64,000 bases of DNA from Mesorhizobium sp. WSM3859 (GCF_002295065.1 NZ_NSGG01000004.1:62001-126000), one strand, 5' to 3'. Positions 51,648 through 61,327 are shown, counted from the first letter of the stretch. Made by a program: numbers and translations. Notes: generated from the sequence alone by a model not told the origin.

Positions 51648-53486
51648 TCACTTGTCCAGCGCTTCCAACTCGTCGATCAGCGAACCGATCACGCCAAGGC
51701 CGATCTGCCAGAACGCGGGATCGGTGGCGTCGAGGCCGAAGGGCGCCAGGAGTTCGGAGTGATGCTTTGTACCGCCGGCGCGCAGCATCTCGAAATACTT
51801 CTCCTGAAAGCCGCGCTCGGCATTCTGGTAGACGGCGTAGAGCGAGTTCACCAGGCAATCGCCGAAGGCATAGGCATAGACATAAAAAGGCGAGTGGATG
51901 AAGTGCGGGATATAGGTCCAGAAGACCTCGTAGCCGTCGCGCAACTTGATCGCCGGCCCCAGGCTCGCGGCCTGCACCTCCAGCCAGAATTCGCCCAACC
52001 TGTCCGAGGTCAGCTCGCCGTTCTTGCGCTCGGTATGCACCTTGCGCTCGAACTCGTAGAAGGCGATCTGGCGCACGACAGTGTTGATCATGTCCTCGAC
52101 CTTCTGGGCGAGCATGGCCTTGCGCTCGCGTCTGTCGCTGGTCTGCTCGAGCAGGGAGCGGAAGGTCAGCATCTCGCCGAAGACGGAGGCTGTCTCGGCC
52201 AGCGTCAGCGGCGTCGAGGCCATCAGGGCGCCCTGGCCGGCGGCCAGCACCTGATGCACGCCATGGCCGAGCTCATGCGCCAGCGTCATCACATCGCGCG
52301 GCTTGCCCATATAGTTGAGCAGCACATAAGGATGCGCCGACGGCACGGTCGGATGGGCGAAGGCGCCGGGCGACTTGCCCGGCCGCACCGGCGCGTCGAT
52401 CCATCTGCGATCGAAGAAGCCGCGTGCGATTTCGGCCATGTCGGGCGAGAAGCGCTGGTAGGCGGAGAGCACCGTGTCCCTGGCGTCATCCCAGCGGATC
52501 ACCGCCTTCGGCGTCTCCGGCAGCGGCGCGTTGCGGTCCCAGTGGTTCATCACCTCCATGCCGAGCCAGCGCGCCTTCATCGCGTAGTAGCGGTGCGACA
52601 GCCGCGGATAGGCCTCGCGCACGGCCGCGGCCAGCGCGTCGACCACGTCGCGCTCGACGCGGTTGGCGAGGTGGCGCGAGTCGGCGATATCCTGGAAGCC
52701 GCGCCAGCGGTCGGAAATTTCCTTGTCCTTGGCTAAAGTGTTGGTGATGAGGGTGAAGGTGCGCAGGTTCTTGCGGAACGTTGCCGCGAGCGCCTCTGAG
52801 GCGCGGCGGCGCACTTCGCCATCCGTATCCTGCAGCCGATTGAGCGCCGGCTCAAGCGTCAGTTCCTCGCCGTCGACGTCGAAGCGCAGGTCGGTCATCG
52901 TCTCGTCGAACAGGCGGTTCCAGGCGCCGCGTCCAGTGACCGACTTTTCGTGGAACAGTTGCTCGACGCGATCCTCGAGCTGGTAGGGTTTGTCCTTCCT
53001 GAGGTCGAGCACCCAGGGCCGGTAATGGCCGAAGGCCTTGTCGGCGACCAGAGCGCTTTCGATCGCCGCATCGTCGATCAGGTTGAGCTCGAGCGCGAAG
53101 AACAGAAGATGGGCGCTCGCGTCCGTCATCTTTTCCTGGACGTCGCCATAGAGCTTGGCGCGCTGCGGATCGGCGGTGTTGCCGGCATAGACGAGGCCGG
53201 CATAGGAGACGATGCGGCCGATCAGTTCCTCGAGCGCCTCATAGGCTTGCAGCGCCTCGCCCAGCCGGCCGGCGCCGCCGCGCCCGGCTTCCGCGGCCAG
53301 CGTGCCTTTCCAGCGGGTCTCGAAGGCGACGGCGTCGCGGGCCGCCTTGGCGATATCACGCTTCAGCTCGGGCGCTTCCATGCCTGAATAGAGATCGGCG
53401 AGATTCCACTCCGGCAGATCGCCTAGCTCCGCCGCGCCGTGTCCGGACGCTGGCGCCGCAAGCCGCTGACCAAACTCCATGCGCAT
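51648..53486 (-). CDS. pepF: M3-family oligoendopeptidase F
   Basis: About 612 residues, cytosolic zinc metallopeptidase. The N-terminal PEWNLADLYSGMEAPEL and WRGFQDIADSRHLANRVERD are PepF-type. The zinc motif is LAHELGHGVHQ (about 400), with the third ligand Glu in TASVFGEMLTF. It degrades short peptides of about 7-17 residues. The Met at 53486 is the best start (MRMEFGQRLA) though an in-frame Met lies at 53492. Its neighbours on both sides are transcribed separately. Confidence 0.94.
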   Translation of the reverse strand: MRMEFGQRLAAPASGHGAAELGDLPEWNLADLYSGMEAPELKRDIAKAARDAVAFETRWKGTLAAEAGRGGAGRLGEALQAYEALEELIGRIVSYAGLVYAGNTADPQRAKLYGDVQEKMTDASAHLLFFALELNLIDDAAIESALVADKAFGHYRPWVLDLRKDKPYQLEDRVEQLFHEKSVTGRGAWNRLFDETMTDLRFDVDGEELTLEPALNRLQDTDGEVRRRASEALAATFRKNLRTFTLITNTLAKDKEISDRWRGFQDIADSRHLANRVERDVVDALAAAVREAYPRLSHRYYAMKARWLGMEVMNHWDRNAPLPETPKAVIRWDDARDTVLSAYQRFSPDMAEIARGFFDRRWIDAPVRPGKSPGAFAHPTVPSAHPYVLLNYMGKPRDVMTLAHELGHGVHQVLAAGQGALMASTPLTLAETASVFGEMLTFRSLLEQTSDRRERKAMLAQKVEDMINTVVRQIAFYEFERKVHTERKNGELTSDRLGEFWLEVQAASLGPAIKLRDGYEVFWTYIPHFIHSPFYVYAYAFGDCLVNSLYAVYQNAERGFQEKYFEMLRAGGTKHHSELLAPFGLDATDPAFWQIGLGVIGSLIDELEALDK

Positions 53487-53642
53487 CAGCAATACCTTTT
53501 TTGAATCGATGCCAAATCAGAGGGAAGGAGGAAGCCGGTCAAATCCTAAGGAATTCGTTCACCGGGTTTTTTGAAACCTTATTTAGAACCCTGTGCCAAG
53601 ATGATCCATGCGGATTTTCTCGGGCGGACAACTCGAACAGTC

Positions 53643-55190
53643 ATGACAGGTTCCATACTCATAGTCGATGACGATCCGGTGCAGCGCAGGCTGGTCGAGG
53701 CCGCGCTGACCAAGTTTGGCCACACAGCGATTGTCACCGATAGCGGCAATGCCGGCCTCGACGTGCTCGACGGGCCGAACGCGCGCGAGGTCTCCGTCGT
53801 CATTCTCGACCTCGTCATGCCCGGTCTCGACGGCATCGGCGTGCTGAAGGCGATGCGCGAGCGCGCCATCAACATTCCCGTCATCGTTCAGACGGCCCAG
53901 GGCGGCATCGAGACGGTCGTCTCGGCGATGCGGCACGGCGCCTTCGACTTCGTCGTCAAGCCGGCGTCGCCCGACAGGCTGCAGACCGCGATCTCCAACG
54001 CGCTTAAGGTGGAAGCCGTCGAGGACGAGATGAAGCGCACGTCGCGGCGGCGCGGCGGCGGCCATCTCACCTTCAAGGACATGATCACGCGCAGCCCGGC
54101 AATGGACCGGGTGATACGCCTCGGGCAGAAGGCGGCGGCCTCCAACATCCCGATCCTGATCGAGGGCGAGTCCGGCGTCGGCAAGGAACTGGTGGCGCGC
54201 GCCATCCAGGGCAGCGGCGATCGCCGTTCGAAGCCCTTCGTCACCGTCAATTGCGGCGCCATCCCGGACAATCTCGTCGAATCGATCCTGTTCGGCCACG
54301 AGAAGGGCTCCTTCACCGGCGCCACCGAGAAGCATGCGGGCAAATTCGTCGAGGCGAATTCCGGCACGCTGTTCCTCGACGAGATCGGCGATCTGCCGCT
54401 CGATGTCCAGGTCAAGCTGCTGCGCGCCGTGCAGGAGGGCGAGGTCGATCCGGTCGGCGGCCGCTCGACCGTCAAGGTCGATATAAGGCTGATCTCGGCC
54501 ACGCACCGGAACCTTCTGCAGCAGGTCAAGGACGGCAAGTTCCGCGAGGACCTGTTCTACCGGCTGAACGTCTACCCGATCTTCGTGCCGCCGCTGCGCG
54601 ACCGCCGCGACGACATCCCCCATCTGGTCCGGCATTTCATGGAAAAAGTGGCGCCGTCCGATCCGCGCCGCCGCCTTGCCGGCATATCGGCGCCAGCGCT
54701 TGCCATGCTGCAGGCCTATGACTGGCCGGGCAACATCCGACAGCTGGAAAATGCGGTGTTCAGGGCCTCGGTGCTGGCCGAGGGCGATGTGCTGACCGAA
54801 GAGGAATTCCCGCAAATCCGCGCGCAGGTGGAAGGAACGGTAGATCTCGAAGCCGAACCGGTATCCGCCACCGCCGAAGCGATTGCCGACGTGTTTCCGC
54901 AGGCGGACGAGACCGTTGCCGACGCAACAGGGCCCGCCTCATCCGACAGTGAGGCGCCGGCCAGGTTGCAGCCGCGGTTCGGAACGCTTCGTGCTCTCGA
55001 CGAGCGCGGCAATGTGCGGGCGCTGGCCGATGTCGAGCTCGAGATGATCAGGCTGGCGATCGACCATTACAATGGCCAGATGAGCGAAGTCGCGCGCCGT
55101 TTGGGCATCGGCCGCTCGACTCTCTACCGCAAGTTGAAGGAATATGGCATTGATCCCGAAGCTGGTCGCGTCGACCGGCTTGCCTCGTGA
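53643..55190 (+). CDS. Sigma-54-dependent response regulator (NtrC family)
   Basis: A 515-residue three-domain activator. Receiver domain: DDDP near residue 9, Asp in VVILDLVMPGLDG, Lys in FVVKPAS. AAA+ domain: Walker A GESGVGKE, the sigma-54 loop GSFTGA, Walker B TLFLDEIGDLPL, Arg-containing DLFYRLNVYPI. A long acidic linker follows (about 400-470). The C-terminal Fis HTH is MIRLAIDHYNGQMSEVARRL to STLYRKLKEYGI. The contact loop is GSFTGA rather than GAFTGA. No sensor kinase is adjacent. Targets are unknown. Confidence 0.92.
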   Translation: MTGSILIVDDDPVQRRLVEAALTKFGHTAIVTDSGNAGLDVLDGPNAREVSVVILDLVMPGLDGIGVLKAMRERAINIPVIVQTAQGGIETVVSAMRHGAFDFVVKPASPDRLQTAISNALKVEAVEDEMKRTSRRRGGGHLTFKDMITRSPAMDRVIRLGQKAAASNIPILIEGESGVGKELVARAIQGSGDRRSKPFVTVNCGAIPDNLVESILFGHEKGSFTGATEKHAGKFVEANSGTLFLDEIGDLPLDVQVKLLRAVQEGEVDPVGGRSTVKVDIRLISATHRNLLQQVKDGKFREDLFYRLNVYPIFVPPLRDRRDDIPHLVRHFMEKVAPSDPRRRLAGISAPALAMLQAYDWPGNIRQLENAVFRASVLAEGDVLTEEEFPQIRAQVEGTVDLEAEPVSATAEAIADVFPQADETVADATGPASSDSEAPARLQPRFGTLRALDERGNVRALADVELEMIRLAIDHYNGQMSEVARRLGIGRSTLYRKLKEYGIDPEAGRVDRLAS

Positions 55191-55568
55191 CAGGCAAGCC
55201 TTGAACTAGCTTGCGCGCCTAAAATCCGAGTTAAATTGTCGCTTTTGACCTGAAAACGCAGGGTTTTCAGCGGTTGGCGTTGCCGGAGATCACGCATTAA
55301 CGCTAATGGTAACAGATCGTGTTCTGGCGGAGGCCGGATTCTTGATCTAAACCAGCGGTTTACCACGAAATGCTGTGCATCATTTTTGACGGGATATCGC
55401 CACGGTGTTACCGCATTTCGGCTTCAATAAACGATGATTAACCATTAGGATCGATATTCGGATGTGAAAGCGACGCATCCGTTTGGTCAAATCCGGGGAC
55501 AAACGGCAGCCTGAAAGCCATTTGATTTGAACAAAGTCGAACGACACACAAACGGGCGGCATTTTCAC
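55191..55568. other. Intergenic region between the sigma-54 regulator and the DUF882 gene
   Basis: This 378-bp region is AT-richer than its neighbours. A near-perfect hairpin CTGAAAAC-GCAGG-GTTTTCAG is at 55250-55270 and may terminate the regulator's message. No sigma-54 promoter was clearly seen. The rest probably carries the DUF882 promoter. Confidence 0.45.
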
Positions 55569-57434
55569 ATGAGCGTCTGGCCGAGGTGGCTGACGTTTGT
55601 GATTTTGGCTGTCGGGTTTTTGTCCGCGGCAATGTCGGGCGCCAGGGCTGAGGTTCGTACGCTCAAGCTCTATCACCTGCACACGCACGAGAAGGCCGAG
55701 ATCGTCTACAAGCGCAATGGCCGCTACGATCCGGAAGGCCTGCGCAAGATCAACATCATCCTGCGCGACTGGCGCCGCAACGAGCCGACGAAGATGGACC
55801 CGCGGCTCCTCGACCTCGTCTGGGAAGCTTATCGCGAAGCCGGCGCGACCGACTATATCCAGGTCGTCTGCGGCTATCGCTCGCCGTCGACCAACGCGAT
55901 GCTGCGTTCGCGCAGCCGCGGCGTCGCCGAGAAGAGCCAGCACATGCTGGGCAAGGCGATGGACTTCTACATTCCTGGCGTGCCGCTGAAGAAGCTGCGC
56001 AACATCGGCCTCAAGATGCAGGGCGGCGGCGTCGGCTACTACCCGACCTCCGGCTCACCCTTCGTCCACATGGATGTCGGCAATGTGCGCCACTGGCCGG
56101 GCATCAGCCGCCAGGAGCTGGTCAGCCTTTTCCCGAACGGCAAGACGCTGCATGTGCCGAGCGACGGCAGGCCGCTGCCCGGCTATGAGCAGGCGGTGGC
56201 CGCCTACCAAGCGCGCAAGGGCGCGGGCACCCCGAACATCGAACTGGCCAGCGCCGGCGGCTCGACCAAGCGGTCCGGCGGATTGCTTGCCGCCTTGTTC
56301 GGCGGTGGCGCCGACGAGGCAGACGACGCTGCCGATACCGGTGACAGCGGTGGTGCGTCCCAGGCGAAGGCCGTGAAGCAGGTCCAGGTCGCGAGCGTCG
56401 CGACGGCCCGCAACAGCAATCTCCCAGGCATCGCGATCGTTTCGCCGAAGGACGCGAAGCGCGCCAACGTCCCGCAGATCGCGGATGACAGCGCCGACGA
56501 TTCGCAGCAGCCGCAGCAGGATACGCCGGAGACGATCATCGCCGCTCTGCCGCCCAAGGAAATCCCGCTGCCCGATTTCGCGCCGCGTCCGAAGGTCGAT
56601 GTCGGCCAGCAGACGCCGCAGAACGTGCCGTTCGCCGTGGCGGACGCCTCGGCGACGACCGAGCAGGCGGTTTCGACGGCGCAGGCGCCCGTGCCTGACA
56701 AAGTTCCGTTCGGCGCTGCCAGCGCGGCCGAGGCCGCGGGCACTGATCCGGCGCAGGTGGCGGTCAACAACATTCCGCTGCCGACCTGGCGCCCCGATCG
56801 CTCGACGCCGGCCGAGCTGGCATCGAAGGATAAGAACGTGCTTCTGGCGCTGGCCGAAACGGCTTCGCAGGACAAGAGCGCGACCGACGCGTTCTCCGTG
56901 CTGCCGTCCGCCCGGCCGCAGCCCGGCAAGCAGGATGAGGTCAAGGCCGTTCTCGAACAGGCCAACGCGACCGTTGAGGCCGGCGGCGTTGGCGCCGAAT
57001 ACCAGCTTGCGTCGCTGACGCAACCGGAGCCGCGTTCGGCGTTCAACGATCCCTCGGATGCAGATGCGGCCTCGCCGCGCAAGGTCATCGCCGCACTTCC
57101 GGCAGGGGCCGATCCTTCGCAGGCGATCGGCGGCAGTGTAAAGACGACAGCCAAGGAAGCCAGGGCGTCCGCTCACGATCTGAAGCCGGGACCGAAGGCC
57201 ATGGTGGTGGCGGCAGCGCCGCAGGCCGCGCGGTGGGCGCTGGGCAGCGGCGTGAACATTGCTTCGGTTTCCGATCCGACGACGGCTCCGCGCTATGCCT
57301 ATAACATCGTGCATACGCCGCCGAGCGAGGTGTACACCGCCGGCTTCCAAACGGATGGCGGGATGCAAGATGCCAGCCGTTTCAGCGGCAACGCGGTCAA
57401 GTTCCTGTCGGTCGCCCGTTTCCAGACGAAATAG
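55569..57434 (+). CDS. DUF882 (YcbK-like M15 peptidase) protein with long disordered tail
   Basis: About 621 residues. The signal peptide/anchor WLTFVILAVGFLSAAMSGARA is followed by a peptidase_M15_2/DUF882 domain (LYHLHTHEKAEIVYKRNGRY, CGYRSPSTN, SQHMLGKAMDFYIPG, FVHMDVGNVRHWPG), with zinc ligands His, Asp, His. After about residue 200 comes an Ala/Pro-rich disordered tail, with short motifs of type IPLPxxxPR and LPxARPxP. It probably hydrolyses peptidoglycan cross-links or sculpts the wall. An in-frame TTG at 55527 could extend the start. Confidence 0.82.
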   Translation: MSVWPRWLTFVILAVGFLSAAMSGARAEVRTLKLYHLHTHEKAEIVYKRNGRYDPEGLRKINIILRDWRRNEPTKMDPRLLDLVWEAYREAGATDYIQVVCGYRSPSTNAMLRSRSRGVAEKSQHMLGKAMDFYIPGVPLKKLRNIGLKMQGGGVGYYPTSGSPFVHMDVGNVRHWPGISRQELVSLFPNGKTLHVPSDGRPLPGYEQAVAAYQARKGAGTPNIELASAGGSTKRSGGLLAALFGGGADEADDAADTGDSGGASQAKAVKQVQVASVATARNSNLPGIAIVSPKDAKRANVPQIADDSADDSQQPQQDTPETIIAALPPKEIPLPDFAPRPKVDVGQQTPQNVPFAVADASATTEQAVSTAQAPVPDKVPFGAASAAEAAGTDPAQVAVNNIPLPTWRPDRSTPAELASKDKNVLLALAETASQDKSATDAFSVLPSARPQPGKQDEVKAVLEQANATVEAGGVGAEYQLASLTQPEPRSAFNDPSDADAASPRKVIAALPAGADPSQAIGGSVKTTAKEARASAHDLKPGPKAMVVAAAPQAARWALGSGVNIASVSDPTTAPRYAYNIVHTPPSEVYTAGFQTDGGMQDASRFSGNAVKFLSVARFQTK

Positions 57435-57454
57435 CGATCCCGCCAGACACCGGA

Positions 57455-57490
57455 GAAGCCGCGTTGCAGGACAACGCGGCTTTTGTTTTT
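57455..57490 (+). terminator. Rho-independent terminator after the DUF882 gene
   Basis: AAGCCGCGTTG-caggac-CAACGCGGCTT then TTGTTTTT on the plus strand. Confidence 0.9.
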
Positions 57491-57522
57491 CATCCCTGAA
57501 GGCCTGTTTGATCGCCAGGTCT

Positions 57523-57596
57523 TCCCGCTTCGTCTAATGGTAGGACAGCGCCCTTTGAAGGCGTGAATCGTGGTTCGAATCCATGAGCGGGAACCA
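57523..57596 (+). tRNA. tRNA-Gln (TTG)
   Basis: Acceptor TCCCGCT pairs with AGCGGGA; D-arm CGTCTAATGGTAGGACAG; anticodon stem GCGCC/GGCGT with loop CTTTGAA (anticodon TTG); T-arm GTGGTTCGAATCCAT; discriminator A and encoded CCA at 57594-57596. Confidence 0.95.
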
Positions 57597-57682
57597 GCCC
57601 TCGGTTGGCGTTATTAGGCATTGCGCGAGGTACATCGGCTTGAGTTTCCCGTGAGGAGGCCGGCGCAAGCCGGCCGGCTTGC

Positions 57683-58576
57683 TCAGTCGACTTCCAGCGT
57701 GGGCGCTTCACCCTTGGCAAGAAGCCGCGCGGCGTCGCGCGCGGGCGGCAGGCCGAACTGGCGCGCATATTCGCGGCTGAACTGGGAAGCGCTTTCGTAG
57801 CCGACGCTGAAGGCGACCTGCGCGGCGTTGCCCGGTTGCGCGATCAGCAAATGGCGCGCCTCCAGCAGGCGGAGCTGCTTCTGATACTGGATCGGGCTCA
57901 TCGCCGTTGCCGTCTTGAAGTGGCGATGAAAAGCGGCATTGCTCATATGCGACAGGGCGGCCAGTTCGCTCACATCGATCGGCTCGTTGTAATGCGCCCG
58001 GATCCAGGCGGTGGCCCGGCGGATCCGCGACAGGCGGCCATCGGCGAGCGCGAGCTGGCGCAGCTTTTCGCCCTGCGGGCCCTGCAAGAGCCTGAAGGCG
58101 ATCTCCCGTTCGAGCATGGGCGCGAGAACCGGTATCTCGGCCGGCTTGTCGAGCAGCCGCAGCATCCGGCGCCAGGCGTCGAGCAGCAAGTCATCGACCT
58201 GATTGGTCGCGAACCTATCGCCGTCGATCGCCGGCTTGTGGTCGATGAGCAGGCCGGCGATAAGCTCGGTATCGAGCGCGAAGGCGATGGCCGTGTAAGG
58301 CTGCGCGACGCTCGCCTCGATCAGCTGGCTGGTTGCGGGTGTCTCGACCGCATAGACGAAATAGCTGCCGGCGCTGTAGGCGAGCGTGCGGTCGCCGATC
58401 AGCACCGTTTTGGTCCCCTGCAGGACAAACAGGGTGGTCGGCTGGCAAAGCTCCGGCAGCGGCGGCGTCGGAACCTCGCTGCGCCCGATCGTGACCCGCG
58501 GAATGGCCGTCTTCGTCCGGCGTCCGCGTGCATGGCGGCCGGCGATCGCGATCAATTCCCGAAGCGCTTCGTTCAT
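57683..58576 (-). CDS. AraC-family transcriptional regulator
   Basis: A 297-residue regulator. The N-terminal part (PELCQPTTLFVLQGTKTVLI, GSYFVYAVETPATS) is the AraC_N (PF06719) ligand-sensing type. The C-terminal double HTH runs from IRAHYNEPIDVSELAALSHM through VAFSVGYESASQFSREYARQ. The ATG at 58576 is chosen; upstream in-frame codons encode the tandem repeat. It is divergent from an SDR gene, its likely target, across the 23-bp array. Confidence 0.92.
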   Translation of the reverse strand: MNEALRELIAIAGRHARGRRTKTAIPRVTIGRSEVPTPPLPELCQPTTLFVLQGTKTVLIGDRTLAYSAGSYFVYAVETPATSQLIEASVAQPYTAIAFALDTELIAGLLIDHKPAIDGDRFATNQVDDLLLDAWRRMLRLLDKPAEIPVLAPMLEREIAFRLLQGPQGEKLRQLALADGRLSRIRRATAWIRAHYNEPIDVSELAALSHMSNAAFHRHFKTATAMSPIQYQKQLRLLEARHLLIAQPGNAAQVAFSVGYESASQFSREYARQFGLPPARDAARLLAKGEAPTLEVD

Positions 58577-58630
58577 CGGTTCAGCATTGCCGATCCGCGG
58601 CGGCCAAGCAACCAAGCAAGGCGCTGACGC

Positions 58631-58768
58631 GCCCGCGAAGACGCGCACTTGGTGACGCGAAGACGCGCACCTGGGTGACGCGAAGACGCGCACCTGGGTG
58701 ACGCGAAGACGCGCACCTGGGTGACGCTAAGACGCGCATCTGGGTGACGCGAAGACGCGCACCTGAGA
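58631..58768. repeat. Six-unit 23-bp tandem repeat between AraC regulator and SDR
   Basis: Consensus GACGCGAAGACGCGCACCTGGGT. Units start at 58631 (imperfect), 58654, 58677, 58700 (these three identical), 58723 (two changes) and 58746 (degenerate end). No unique spacers separate the units, so it is not CRISPR. Its placement between divergent genes suggests a regulator-binding array, or a recently expanded minisatellite. Confidence 0.9.
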
Positions 58769-58853
58769 GGATTAGGCAAGAGGCTGAGAGCTTTTGGCGC
58801 GCGAAGCGAGACGGTTCACGTCATTTCTAGGTCACCGAACAGGAGACATGGAT

Positions 58854-59603
58854 ATGACGACGAGAAAGAACGCGCTGGTGACCGGCGCCAACAAGGGCAT
58901 CGGCCGTGAGACGGTTCGGCGGCTGGCGGCTCTGGATTACAAGGTGTGGCTCGGCGCGCGCGACGCCGAGCGTGGCGAGACCGCGGCTCACGCGTTGCGC
59001 GGCGAGGGGCTGGACGTCGAGTGGCTCGCGCTCGACGTCGCCAGCGACGACAGCGTGGCGGCCGCGGTCAAAGCCGTCGCGGCGCGGACGCCTGGCCTGG
59101 ACGTTCTGGTCAACAATGCCGGCATCGCGCCCGGCTATGTCGAGGCGCTCGGCCCGGACGGCCGCTATGAACGGTCGCCGAGCCGCGAGAGTGTCGCTGA
59201 CATGAAAGCCACCTATGACGTGAACGTCTTCGGTCCGGTGCGGGTCACGCAGGCATTCCTGCCGCTGCTCCTTGCATCGCCCACTTCACGTATCGTCATG
59301 GTGAGCAGCTATCTCGGATCGCTGGCGCGTGCGGCCGGCAACAGCCAGTCGCCCAATGTCATGGGCTATGGCAGCTCGAAGACCGCTCTCAACGCCATTA
59401 CGCTTTCCTTCGCCAGGGAACTCGCGCCGCACGGCATCATGGTCAACGCAGCCGCCCCCGGCTACACCGCGACCGACCTCAACGCGCACAGAGGCGGCCG
59501 CACGGTGCAGCAGGCGGCCGAGATCATCGTGCGGCTGGCGACGCTGGAGCCGGGCGGACCGACGGGCGGCTATTTCGATGAGAACGGCGCGCTGCCCTGG
59601 TGA
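58854..59603 (+). CDS. SDR-family oxidoreductase (carbonyl reductase-like)
   Basis: A 249-residue classical SDR. TGANKGIG is at residues 11-18, NNAG near 84, VSSYLGSL with catalytic Ser and MGYGSSKTAL with the Tyr-Lys pair near 164-168. Of two ATGs (58848, 58854), the second has AGGAG at the best distance (8 nt). The C-terminal TGGYFDENGALPW resembles the carbonyl reductase/SDR255-like group. It is divergent from the AraC gene and probably controlled by it. Substrate unknown. Confidence 0.9.
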   Translation: MTTRKNALVTGANKGIGRETVRRLAALDYKVWLGARDAERGETAAHALRGEGLDVEWLALDVASDDSVAAAVKAVAARTPGLDVLVNNAGIAPGYVEALGPDGRYERSPSRESVADMKATYDVNVFGPVRVTQAFLPLLLASPTSRIVMVSSYLGSLARAAGNSQSPNVMGYGSSKTALNAITLSFARELAPHGIMVNAAAPGYTATDLNAHRGGRTVQQAAEIIVRLATLEPGGPTGGYFDENGALPW

Positions 59604-59612
59604 AAGCGCTGA

Positions 59613-60251
59613 TTACGTCTTGAGCTTGCTCGCCTCACGCGCCAGCGCTTCGATCTCGTCCCACTTGCCGGCCTTGATGAGATCGTCGGGCGCCACCCAG
59701 GAGCCGCCGACGCAGATGACGTTGGGCAGGCTCAGATAGTCGGCGGCGTTCTTGGCCGTTACGCCGCCGGTCGGGCAGAACTTCACGTCGGCGAGCGGCG
59801 AGGCGAAAGCTTTCAACGACGCGATGCCGCCGGACTGCTCGGCCGGGAAGAATTTCAGGAAGCGCAGGCCGGCTTCGCGCGCGGCCATGATCTCGCCGGG
59901 CGTGATGGCGCCGGGCAGCAGCGGCACGGGGCTGTCCTTGGCCGCGTCGAGAAGCTGGCTGGTAATGCCCGGGCTGACGATGAATTTCGAGCCGGCGCGG
60001 GCCGCTTCGTCGAACTGCCTGGCATCGAGAATGGTGCCGGCGCCGACGACCGCGTCCTCGACTTCGGCCGCGACGCGGCGGATCGCCTCCAGCGCGTCAG
60101 CGGTGCGCAGCGTGATCTCGATGGCCCGCAAACCACCGCGCGACAAAGCACGAGCAAGCGGCACGGCATCGGCAACATTGGCGATCTTCAGCACCGGGAC
60201 AACCGGTTGACCGTTGAGGAGCGACAGGAGCTTTTCGGTCTTGCTGGTCAT
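59613..60251 (-). CDS. eda: KHG/KDPG aldolase (2-keto-3-deoxy-6-phosphogluconate aldolase)
   Basis: A 212-residue class I aldolase. PVLKIANVADAVPLARAL, the Glu in AIEITLRTADALEAI, GAGTILD, the Schiff-base Lys in LKFFPAEQSGG and FCPTGGV are all present. It splits KDPG to pyruvate and glyceraldehyde-3-P in the Entner-Doudoroff pathway, the main sugar route in rhizobia. edd and zwf are not in the window. It is convergent with the SDR gene, 9 nt apart. Confidence 0.94.
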   Translation of the reverse strand: MTSKTEKLLSLLNGQPVVPVLKIANVADAVPLARALSRGGLRAIEITLRTADALEAIRRVAAEVEDAVVGAGTILDARQFDEAARAGSKFIVSPGITSQLLDAAKDSPVPLLPGAITPGEIMAAREAGLRFLKFFPAEQSGGIASLKAFASPLADVKFCPTGGVTAKNAADYLSLPNVICVGGSWVAPDDLIKAGKWDEIEALAREASKLKT

Positions 60252-60400
60252 GCGCTGGTCTCCATTTCGATCCGTTTTAAACCGATTAGCAGAAGGAATA
60301 TGCCAAGTCCACGAAGCCCGCCGTGTCGCGATGCCGCGCACCTGACCGCTCTTCCTGCTTTGCCTTGAAACGGCTTTCAGCACGGTCTAGTGGCATAGCC

Positions 60401-61327
60401 ATGACAACGACAACACAAAATCCGTTTCAGGTCGCCGCGCTCTACAAATTCGCGCGGCTCGACGGATACGAAGCCCTGCGCACGCCGCTCGCCGCCTTTT
60501 GTTGCGGGCGCGGCATCAAGGGCACGCTGCTTCTGGCGCATGAAGGCATCAACGGCACCGTTGCCGGCAGCGAGGAAGCGATCGCGGGGCTGATGGATCA
60601 TCTCGAAGCCATCGAAGGCCTTGCCGGGCTGGAAGTCAAATACAGCAGCGCCGCCGAGATGCCGTTCCACCGCATGAAGGTGCGGCTGAAGCGCGAGATC
60701 GTCACCATGGGCGTCGAGGACATCGATCCGGCGACCAGCGCCGGCGCCTATGTCGCGCCGGCCGACTGGAACGCGCTGATCTCGGATGCGGACACCGTCG
60801 TCATCGACACGCGCAACGCCTATGAGGTCTCGCTCGGCACCTTCAAGGGCGCGGTCGATCCCAAGACCACCAGCTTCCGCGAGTTCCCGGCCTGGGTGGA
60901 AGAGCACCGTGAAGAGCTCGAAGGCCGCAAGGTGGCGATGTTCTGCACCGGCGGCATTCGCTGCGAGAAAGCGACGGCCTATGTGAAGTCGCTCGGCCTC
61001 AAAGATATCTTCCATCTCAAGGGCGGTATCCTGAAATATCTCGAAGAGGTGCCGGCCGAAGAGAGCCTCTGGCAGGGCGAGTGCTTTGTGTTCGACGAGC
61101 GGGTGTCCGTCTCGCATGGCCTGACCGAGGGCGAAGCGGAGCTCTGCCGCGCCTGCCGCCACCCGCTGACCGTCGAGGACCGGCTGTCGCCGAAATACGC
61201 AATCGGCGTCTCCTGCCCGCATTGTTTTGAAACGCGCTCCGACGAGGATCGAGAGCGCTATGCCGAACGGCATCGCCAGGTGGAGCTGGCGCAAGCGCGC
61301 GGCGGGAAGCGCCATATCGGCAGCTAG
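60401..61327 (+). CDS. trhO: tRNA uridine(34) hydroxylase, rhodanese domain
   Basis: A 308-residue TrhO/YceA protein. The N-terminal alpha/beta domain ([34 protein letters not shown]) precedes a rhodanese domain with the catalytic Cys in [18 protein letters not shown]-terminal Cys-rich segment ([16 protein letters not shown]) may bind metal. It hydroxylates U34 of tRNAs in oxygen-dependent wobble modification. The ATG at 60401 is supported by homology and lies divergent from eda. Confidence 0.92.
   Translation: MTTTTQNPFQVAALYKFARLDGYEALRTPLAAFCCGRGIKGTLLLAHEGINGTVAGSEEAIAGLMDHLEAIEGLAGLEVKYSSAAEMPFHRMKVRLKREIVTMGVEDIDPATSAGAYVAPADWNALISDADTVVIDTRNAYEVSLGTFKGAVDPKTTSFREFPAWVEEHREELEGRKVAMFCTGGIRCEKATAYVKSLGLKDIFHLKGGILKYLEEVPAEESLWQGECFVFDERVSVSHGLTEGEAELCRACRHPLTVEDRLSPKYAIGVSCPHCFETRSDEDRERYAERHRQVELAQARGGKRHIGS

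Noticed and set aside
58631-58768. CRISPR array
   Set aside because: The 23-bp units are contiguous without spacers, and no cas genes are nearby.
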